DNA of 12,293 bases from Clostridiales bacterium (GTDB lineage Bacteria; Bacillota; Clostridia; Peptostreptococcales; Anaerovoracaceae): assembly GCA_012735285.1 (NCBI GenBank), contig JAAYHT010000218.1:1-12293 (forward strand), read 5' to 3'. Position numbers and translations under genes: made by a program. The notes below the pieces were generated by a model. That model was not told where the DNA came from, made no database searches, and saw nothing but the letters and a program-made list of their open reading frames with translations. Shown here piece by piece: positions 7,592-12,293 of the stretch (position 1 is its first letter; each line of letters opens with the position of its first letter).

Positions 7592-7909
7592 TTAGATATA
7601 TTTTTGAATCATAGATTCAATATTAGCCTCAGTAGCTTGATCCTTTACCAGTTCTTCAACTTTTTCTCCATCTTTATATATTGCGATTACTGGAAGACCC
7701 ATGACTTTTTGACTTATAGCTAACCTTCTGGCTTTAGTGGTGTTGAGCTTAACAAATTTTATCTTGTCGCCATATTTCTCTGACATAGATTCTACAAAGG
7801 GCATTATGGCCTTGCAGGGTTCACAACCATCCCCATAAAAGTCAACTAGAACATATCCCTCTGCTTGCAGTACTTCCTTTTCAAAAGTTTCCTTGTCCAC
7901 TGCTAACAT
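7592..7909 (-). CDS. trxA: Thioredoxin of the glycine reductase operon
   Basis: Cytoplasmic dithiol protein of 105 residues that reduces oxidised GrdA after each turnover. The fold is clear: VLVDFYGDGCEPCK with active-site Cys29-Glu-Pro-Cys32, buried Asp23, and the cis-proline at Pro73 in VMGLPVIAIY. The canonical WCGPC is changed to GCEPC: the tryptophan before the first cysteine is a glycine and the first inter-cysteine residue is glutamate. Thioredoxins encoded with grd genes are known to diverge from WCGPC (GCVPC-like), so this probably reflects tuning for a selenoprotein partner or an altered redox potential. AAGGAGGAA lies 7 nt before the ATG. It lies 17 nt after trxB and 21 nt before grdA. 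Confidence 0.95.
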   Translation of the reverse strand: MLAVDKETFEKEVLQAEGYVLVDFYGDGCEPCKAIMPFVESMSEKYGDKIKFVKLNTTKARRLAISQKVMGLPVIAIYKDGEKVEELVKDQATEANIESMIQKYI

Positions 7910-7926
7910 GTAATATTCCTCCTTAT

Positions 7927-8859
7927 CTAACCCCGAAGATATTTTTCCGCCATAATTGCTGCTATTGCTCCTTCTGCTGCAGCTGTTATCACCTGTCTTA
8001 CCTGCTTGAATCTGATATCTCCTGCTGCAAATACTCCCGGTACGTCGGTTTTCATATCTTCATCAGTGATAATATAACCGTCTTTCATAGCTACTTTGCC
8101 TTCAAATATTTGAGATTGTGGTTTAAAGCCGATAAATATAAAGGCTCCTAAGATCTCGTCATCTTCATCGGCTTTGATTTCTGTAATTTCGCCTGTCTTG
8201 ACATTTTCAACTACAATTGAAGACAATATCCCTTCGCCTTTGAATTCTTTAACTACAGTATTCCACATAAAGTCAATTTTTTCATTGTCGAAGGCCTTTT
8301 GTTGAAGGCTTTTTGCTGCTCTCAATTCATCTCTTCTGTGAATTATGGTTACTTTTTTTGCGTATTTAGTTAGAAAAAGAGCTTCATCCACAGCGGCATC
8401 ACCACCGCCAACTACATAGATATCTAATCCTTGGAAAAATGCTCCATCGCATGTTGCACAGTAGGATACGCCTTTTCCTGTAAACTCTCTTTCTCCAGGG
8501 CATCCAAGAGAGGCTGGATATGCTCCTGCCGCAATTATTACTGTTTTAGCCTGGTAGATGTTTGTAGCACATTTTATCTCTTTGATACCCCCATCAAGAT
8601 CAACTGAATCAACTGTATCGTAAACAATCTCCGCACCAAAGCTCCTGGCTTGCTTAGCCATGCGCTCTACTAAAGAAGGGCCGGTTTCACCTTCTAGTGA
8701 ACCGGGATAGTTCTCTATTTCTGAAGTCTGTCCTATCTGTCCGCCTTCTATTGCTTTTTCAATTATCAGGGTATCCAAATGTGCTCTTCCTGCATATAGC
8801 CCTGCAGAAAGGCCAGCCGGTCCCCCACCTATAATTACCACGTCATATATTTTGCTCAT
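7927..8859 (-). CDS. trxB: Thioredoxin reductase (NADPH, FAD)
   Basis: Cytoplasmic flavoprotein of 310 residues that passes electrons from NADPH through FAD to the thioredoxin encoded next. The FAD-binding GGGPAGLSAGLYAGRA lies at 11-26, the redox-active CATC at Cys134/Cys137, a second dinucleotide fold VVGGGDAAVDEA near 149-160, HRRDELR at 174-180 (the arginines that favour NADPH over NADH) and the C-terminal FAD motif GVFAAGDIR. It is a low-molecular-weight TrxR of normal length. GGAGGTTAAG precedes the ATG directly; the gene begins 20 nt after grdB. Its place in the operon shows that it serves glycine reductase. Confidence 0.96.
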   Translation of the reverse strand: MSKIYDVVIIGGGPAGLSAGLYAGRAHLDTLIIEKAIEGGQIGQTSEIENYPGSLEGETGPSLVERMAKQARSFGAEIVYDTVDSVDLDGGIKEIKCATNIYQAKTVIIAAGAYPASLGCPGEREFTGKGVSYCATCDGAFFQGLDIYVVGGGDAAVDEALFLTKYAKKVTIIHRRDELRAAKSLQQKAFDNEKIDFMWNTVVKEFKGEGILSSIVVENVKTGEITEIKADEDDEILGAFIFIGFKPQSQIFEGKVAMKDGYIITDEDMKTDVPGVFAAGDIRFKQVRQVITAAAEGAIAAIMAEKYLRG

Positions 8860-8879
8860 TCTTAACCTCCGTTTTCAGC

Positions 8880-10187
8880 TTATTCAAATACTGTTTGCTC
8901 ACTAATTTCAGTGGATAATGCTTGTAAGGCTTTGTCTATCAATTTTCTCCTTATTTCCTTCTCCTTATCAGCTGGCTGTGATGGATCACCTAGAGGATGT
9001 GGAATAGCTATAGCTGGTACAATTCTATTGGCGCCAACTGTTTGGGAAATAGGTACCACTGTACAAATATGGACCACAGGGATTCCGGCTCTCTCAATCT
9101 CTTTAACCATCGTTGCACCGCAACGCGTACAGGTTCCTCACGTTGAGGTGAGAATTACTGCATCTACTCCATCGGAAACCAGTTCTTTGGCTATAGCAGC
9201 TGCAAACTTCTTTGCATTTGCAACTGAGGTACCGTTACCGGTTGTAGTATAGAAGTATCTGTGCAGCTTACCGATCTTCCCTTCCTTCCCAAATTCTCTT
9301 AACACATCAACGGGCAGCACCCTGTCTGCATCCTTATTAGCATAGACCGGGTCATAGCCACCATGAGCAGTTTCATATTCCTCTGCTGTTAAATCATCTA
9401 TTCCTTCAATATCATACTTAGCATATTTAGATGCGCTTGAAGACTCTATGCGGTCGGGATTTCCTTTTGGAACAATACCGCCCGATGTTACTAAAGCAAT
9501 AGTTGCCTTAGTGATATCCTTGATAGCAGGACTAGGATCTACCCTATCAAAGTCAGGCATAGGATACTCGGTAGTAAATTCTTCTCCTTTTAACTTCTTT
9601 AGAAGCATTTCTACAGCCCGTTCAGATCCCCGCTTTTCCTCAAAGAAGTTTACCCTTATTCCTGTTGGAATATATCCTTCTTCTTCAGGAGATCCGATAG
9701 GCTCTCCCAATGCCAGTTTAAGAGCTAAGGGTGCCATTTTCTTGATGGCGTCCCTCATTCCTGCTGCTGAGTCCTTTGTTGAAACGATATGGACTTTGGA
9801 TTTAAATGAGTCAACTCCGGGATTCTCCACATACATACCGGTCAGCGCAGGAATACCTAATTTCTCTTTAACTGTAGCTGCTATAGAACCGCAAGCCATT
9901 CCATATCTTCCAGCATTAAAGGCAGGACCTGCAATGAACAGGTCAGGCTTGAAGGTCTCGATCATTGTTAAAAGTTCTTCGGTTTCCGCTTCAATGTTTT
10001 CGTTGAAGTATGAGTCTCCGCATATAACAGTGCCTACGATTTCAGCTTTATCTTTAAAGCTAGCTTGAAATGCCATGCCGGGACCAACAAATCCTTCTCT
10101 TGCTTCTGGTTTATGGTCTGCTTTTTCTTCGCCACCAATTTGACCGAAGAATTGATTTATATAATGTACAACCCTTATTTTCGACAT
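8880..10187 (-). CDS. grdB: Glycine reductase complex protein B, selenoprotein subunit GrdB, Sec350 encoded by UGA
   Basis: Selenoprotein subunit of protein B, 435 residues with Sec. With the pyruvoyl subunits from GrdE it binds glycine and passes its carbon unit to GrdA. The N-terminal part has HYINQFFGQIGGEEKAD; further on comes AHGGYDPVYANKDADRVLP. TGA at 9138-9140 is preceded by VILTST and followed by GTCTRCGATMVKEIE, giving a Sec-Gly-Thr-Cys redox motif (UxxC). The sequence after the UGA, ICTVVPISQTVGANRIVPAIAIPHPLGDP, is typical GrdB, so this is one gene of normal length and not two. AGGAGGTATTGAA before ATG 10187 overlaps the grdE stop TAG, so the two are tightly coupled. Substrate is taken as glycine and not sarcosine or betaine from the accompanying grdE and riboswitch. 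Confidence 0.96.
9111..9125 (-). promoter_or_regulatory. Bacterial SECIS hairpin of grdB
   Basis: Perfect 6-bp stem CGTTGC / GCAACG around a GGT triloop on the - strand. The stem starts 12 nt after the UGA and the loop 18 nt after it, within the usual spacing for bacterial SECIS elements. A GU in the apical loop is the base pattern SelB recognises in E. coli. Role inferred from structure and position; it lies in codons for RCGAT. Confidence 0.7.
9138..9140 (-). other. Selenocysteine UGA codon of grdB (Sec350)
   Basis: In-frame TGA between conserved GrdB segments; the motif is Sec-Gly-Thr-Cys and a clear hairpin follows. Residue 350 is the expected Sec site. Confidence 0.95.
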
Positions 10188-10198
10188 TTCAATACCTC

Positions 10199-11479
10199 CT
10201 ATCTTGCAGAAAGCTTGTTGAATCCAAGCTCGTTTGTGGCGCCTACAATAACCTGCAATTCGGCAGTTATTGATCCGTCTGGTTTCAAGCTACCTGCGAA
10301 ACCACCGGCAATAACATCTGCTACTTCCTGATACCCTATAACTTTATCCATTGGAGGAAGTTCAATGACCATGTTGGCATTTCCAGCTGTCACCACTGCA
10401 TTAGCACTTTCATCAGCATCAGCCAGTGATTGCGATGCTCCGTCTCTTCCTGCATACTCATCGGTGATAATAACGGTTTTTATACCTTTTGCCTCTATCT
10501 TTTTACAGTTCATTATCAGGTCTGTATCGGGGTTTCCGAATCCTTCCTGAGATATGATTACACCGTCAACATCTAAGAATTCCACAAGCTTTGAAGTCCA
10601 GTCGGAGGATCTTTCCTTATCGTCTAAATATACGTTTTCATTTGTTATAACCACTGCGACAAAATTTAATTCCTTGCCATGTTTTTTGAAGAGATCCTCA
10701 ACAACGGGATTGTTTAAATGATGATAGGTAGTGTTCTTATCACAAGCGGAAACACAGTTACCACTAATTATCGCCCCATCCATTAATTCGGTGGGATATA
10801 TGATCGTGGGAAGAGAGTGTTTCATATCAACACCATAAACATAAGTATCATGTAAGAGTCCCTGGGTTTGAAGCATCAAAACGTAAGCCACCCTTGGCAG
10901 ATCCGGGAACTTTTCCATACTTTCTTTAACTGTATAAGTTTCATAAGTTTCTATCTCTTCCGCTTCTATATCCTTAGCCAAATTACCAAGGTATGCTGCA
11001 GCTCTTAACCCTGCTATCCTAACTGTTTTTTCATGAGTGTGCTGATCTATACCTTCAACTGGTTCACAAACCACTACTAGGTTAACCAGCTTAGAGAATG
11101 GAGTATAGTCTGCTCCAGGTCCGCTCATATCTATAATGCCTTCCTGAAAGCCCACAATCTTTCCTGTGGTTACAACTGCCATTCCTTTAAGTACGTTTGT
11201 CCTACCTTGCCCCACAGTTTCCACTTTAGATAGGGTTCCTGGGAAAACCTGTCCCTTGCCTGATACTTTCACCCTTGGTTCAATAACGTCTTTAACAGGC
11301 ATAATTCTTGTCTTGTCTCCAGGTCTTGCCACATCAATGGTAATGCTTTTAATGTTTTCGTCCACCATCAGATGTGATATTAATTCTTCCTGGTTTAGAT
11401 ATAGGGTGTTACCTTCGATCCTTGATTCCGAATCAAATTTCACATCATGAATAGGGATTTTTCCGAGTTCCAACTTCAT
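10199..11479 (-). CDS. grdE: Glycine reductase complex protein B, pyruvoyl proprotein GrdE
   Basis: Proprotein of 426 residues, the usual size, cleaved to give two subunits of protein B. Cleavage before a cysteine turns that residue into the pyruvoyl group that binds the glycine amino group as a Schiff base. The site is visible: ISGNC-VSACDKNTTYHHLNNP, with Asn241-Cys242 the expected cleavage position and Cys246 close by. Other typical stretches are VARPGDKTRIMPVKDVIEPRVK near 50-71, MSGPGADYTPFS near 118 and GVIISQEGFGNPDTDL in the C-terminal half. The predicted products are about 241 and 185 residues. AGGAGAGG upstream of ATG 11479 is formed by the last codons of grdX; 2 nt separate the genes, so translation is probably coupled. 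Processing is inferred from the work on the Clostridium sticklandii protein. Confidence 0.96.
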   Translation of the reverse strand: MKLELGKIPIHDVKFDSESRIEGNTLYLNQEELISHLMVDENIKSITIDVARPGDKTRIMPVKDVIEPRVKVSGKGQVFPGTLSKVETVGQGRTNVLKGMAVVTTGKIVGFQEGIIDMSGPGADYTPFSKLVNLVVVCEPVEGIDQHTHEKTVRIAGLRAAAYLGNLAKDIEAEEIETYETYTVKESMEKFPDLPRVAYVLMLQTQGLLHDTYVYGVDMKHSLPTIIYPTELMDGAIISGNCVSACDKNTTYHHLNNPVVEDLFKKHGKELNFVAVVITNENVYLDDKERSSDWTSKLVEFLDVDGVIISQEGFGNPDTDLIMNCKKIEAKGIKTVIITDEYAGRDGASQSLADADESANAVVTAGNANMVIELPPMDKVIGYQEVADVIAGGFAGSLKPDGSITAELQVIVGATNELGFNKLSAR

Positions 11480-11481
11480 AA

Positions 11482-11868
11482 TTATCCTCTCCTATTAGCA
11501 CTTATTAGCGCACTTTCTAATAGTTTATAATCAATTTCTCTATAATCATTTAATATCCGCTCATTATTAGCCTTCCCATTATCCGTAGGGATTTTCTCAA
11601 ATTGCTCGTAGGTTCTAATGCTTTTTTCGATTATGTCCAATGAGTCTAGGTCAAGTTTTTCTGGCACTTTGCTGATGGCTACTGATTTAAATGGAGTCTG
11701 ATTAGGTTTTACGCTGCCCGATAAAGGATGTGTTAGTAATCGATGCCCTTTGTGAATACGATCCCTTACAGCGATTAAGACATCCTTATGGGTCCCATCG
11801 ATATACTCTTTTTCTATAGAATTGCCTGTCTCTTCCATCATCTTAGCATTGTTTGTAATTATTATCAA
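11482..11868 (-). CDS. grdX: GrdX family protein
   Basis: First gene of the glycine reductase operon, 128 residues, cytoplasmic, without membrane segments or a recognisable catalytic motif. Similar small proteins of unknown function open many grd loci, and the N-terminal IIITNN, the internal DVLIAVRDRIHKGHRLLTHPLSGSVKPNQTPF and the conserved order before grdE support the GrdX assignment. The start is TTG 11868; the G-rich GGAGGGGGTGG lies about 9 nt upstream and no better ATG exists before MM at residue 10. The TAA stop is next to the grdE start and its final codons carry the grdE ribosome binding site. Biochemical role is unknown; a regulatory or assembly factor is a guess. Confidence 0.85.
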   Translation of the reverse strand: MIIITNNAKMMEETGNSIEKEYIDGTHKDVLIAVRDRIHKGHRLLTHPLSGSVKPNQTPFKSVAISKVPEKLDLDSLDIIEKSIRTYEQFEKIPTDNGKANNERILNDYREIDYKLLESALISANRRG

Positions 11869-11886
11869 CAGATAGTGCCACCCCCT

Positions 11887-11916
11887 CCCCGATTTCCATA
11901 TATTATACCCCGATTT
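11887..11916 (-). promoter_or_regulatory. TATAAT box flanked by two AAATCGGGG repeats, possible internal promoter or operator
   Basis: On the - strand AAATCGGGG (11908-11916) is followed by TATAAT (11902-11907, perfect -10) and a second AAATCGGGG (11887-11895), 21 bp later. The second copy overlaps the G-rich ribosome binding site of grdX. No good -35 is found at 16-18 bp, so promoter function is uncertain. It lies downstream of the riboswitch terminator, so it could allow glycine-independent transcription, or the repeats could bind a regulator. Confidence 0.35.
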
Positions 11917-11930
11917 TCTAATTCAAATAT

Positions 11931-11963
11931 AAAAAAACAGAAGACATTTCGCCTTCTGCTCTG
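11931..11963 (-). terminator. Terminator of the riboswitch expression platform
   Basis: CAGAAG / CTTCTG (11953-11958 and 11938-11943 on the window) with a 9-nt loop, followed on the - strand by TTTTTTT. The stem can be extended downward by four A-U/G-U pairs into the CAGAG that forms the 3' strand of the second aptamer's P1. That overlap would make the bound aptamer and the terminator compete, as in glycine ON switches. Confidence 0.8.
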
Positions 11964-12130
11964 TTTTATAACCTGAGAGTTTCTACGAAATATCGTATTG
12001 CTCCTTCGGTGCATATACATGCTTTCCAGAGTTCTGTCCGTTTACGGTCCTTTTACCTGAGATCATCACAAGTGTTAGGCTAATCCACTTGCTTACACCT
12101 TCGGTGCACATTATGTGCTCTCCCGTAAAC
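11959..12130 (-). ncRNA. Tandem glycine riboswitch controlling the grd operon
   Basis: Two consecutive glycine aptamers in the 5' leader of grdX. Aptamer 1 starts with GTTTACGG and GGGAGAGC, has ACCGAAGG (12098-12105), then ATCTCAGG and AAAAGGAC, and closes by an 8-bp P1 with CCGTAAAC (12040-12047). Aptamer 2 starts CTCTGGAAAG, has ACCGAAGGAGCAA (ACCGAAGG at 12003-12010), then ACTCTCAGG, and closes CTCTG/CAGAG. Both copies of the conserved cores match the family consensus. It is followed by an intrinsic terminator and then by grdX, so glycine probably turns the catabolic operon on. Binding and direction are inferred from family and layout. Confidence 0.92.
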
Positions 12131-12159
12131 ATCATACAGATTGATATTTTATTAACATG

Positions 12160-12189
12160 ATATTACCATATACTACCTTACTAAATCAA
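12160..12189 (-). promoter_or_regulatory. Candidate sigma-A promoter of the grd operon
   Basis: On the - strand TTGATT (12184-12189) is separated by 18 bp from TAATAT (12160-12165). Start of transcription would fall near 12153, about 25 nt before the riboswitch P1. Position fits; no experimental support. Confidence 0.55.
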
Positions 12190-12199
12190 GTAGATTTAG
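12181..12199. repeat. 7-bp inverted repeat over the grd promoter -35
   Basis: CTAAATC-AAGTA-GATTTAG is a perfect inverted repeat with a 5-bp spacer. Its left arm contains part of the candidate -35. Regulators of this locus are unknown. It may be an operator, or chance in AT-rich DNA. Confidence 0.35.
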
Positions 12200-12212
12200 C
12201 TACAAAAAAATA

Positions 12213-12241
12213 TGGATTTATAAAAAAAGTTGTGTTAAAAT
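12213..12241 (+). promoter_or_regulatory. Candidate promoter of the tRNA gene
   Basis: TGGATT (12213-12218), 17 bp, TAAAAT (12236-12241), 12 bp before the tRNA 5' end. The -10 is good, the -35 weak. Nothing else promoter-like lies close to the tRNA. Confidence 0.4.
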
Positions 12242-12253
12242 TAATTACATCAT

Positions 12254-12293
12254 GCAGGCATGGCGGAATTGGCAGACGCGCACGGTTCAGGTC
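12254..12293 (+). tRNA. tRNA-Leu (anticodon CAG), 3' end beyond the window
   Basis: GCAGGCA acceptor 5' strand at 12254-12260, then TGGCGGAATTGGCAGAC, a typical tRNA-Leu D-arm, and GCGCACGG leading into the loop TTCAGGT with anticodon CAG, read from the 5' half. The anticodon stem 3' strand, long variable arm and T arm lie past the edge. Reads CUG codons. The gene is divergent from the grd operon. Confidence 0.85.

Noticed and set aside
7248..7595. Open frame of 115 codons on the + strand over the grdA region
   Set aside because: It is antisense to a fully conserved selenoprotein gene, has low-complexity Pro/Ser/Thr composition and no ribosome binding site.
8880..9110. Separate 76-residue protein after the grdB UGA
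   Set aside because: Its sequence is the conserved C-terminus of GrdB and is in frame with the preceding 349 residues; the UGA is a selenocysteine codon.
9448..10068. 206-codon + strand open frame inside grdB
   Set aside because: Antisense shadow; its length reflects codon bias of grdB and not coding, and no start signal is present.
1..12293. CRISPR array, insertion sequence, phage or toxin-antitoxin genes
   Set aside because: No repeat-spacer pattern, transposase or short toxin/antitoxin pair was seen. The only regular repeats are the three 22-bp units at 3423-3488, too short and too few and without spacers.

Overview
The window suggests an anaerobic, amino-acid-fermenting, low-to-moderate GC member of the Clostridia (Bacillota). 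It carries a selenocysteine-dependent glycine reductase locus, strong AGGAGG-type ribosome binding sites, a tandem glycine riboswitch and short intrinsic terminators. I cannot name the genus from sequence alone. The metN end and the tRNA end are cut by the window edges.

Layout. (1) Positions 2-2413, + strand: metN (5' end missing), metI and metQ, a compact methionine-type ABC importer operon closed by a perfect GAAA-loop hairpin. (2) Positions 2469-3359, - strand: a ten-helix EamA/DMT permease. (3) Positions 3519-4466, + strand: a divergent AraC-family regulator, split by one in-frame TAG. Three direct repeats with an exact 22-bp period (3423-3488) fill the intergenic space between the permease and the regulator and are probably the regulator's operators. 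(4) Positions 12189 down to 4467, - strand: the glycine reductase operon. It has a candidate promoter, tandem glycine riboswitch, terminator, grdX, grdE, grdB (UGA/Sec), trxB, trxA, grdA (UGA/Sec), and a single gene encoding GrdC and GrdD fused, then a terminator shared with the araC end. (5) Positions 12254-12293, + strand: the 5' half of a tRNA-Leu with anticodon CAG.

How the genes work together. GrdE (pyruvoyl after self-cleavage) and GrdB (Sec) form protein B, which binds and activates glycine. GrdA (Sec) receives the carboxymethyl group as a selenoether. GrdC-GrdD (protein C) takes the acetyl group onto a cysteine of the GrdD part and releases acetyl phosphate, which can yield ATP. TrxB and TrxA feed NADPH electrons to reduce GrdA. 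The riboswitch probably senses glycine and allows read-through into the operon, so substrate induces its own catabolism.

The system itself is known. The unusual parts are the GrdC-GrdD fusion, the gene order (grdA separated from grdE-grdB by trxB-trxA), a hairpin between grdA and grdCD, a perfect TATAAT with flanking repeats downstream of the riboswitch terminator, and the 22-bp repeat array beside an amber-interrupted AraC gene. The selenoprotein UGAs would make an automatic annotator truncate grdA and split grdB in two; both are joined here.
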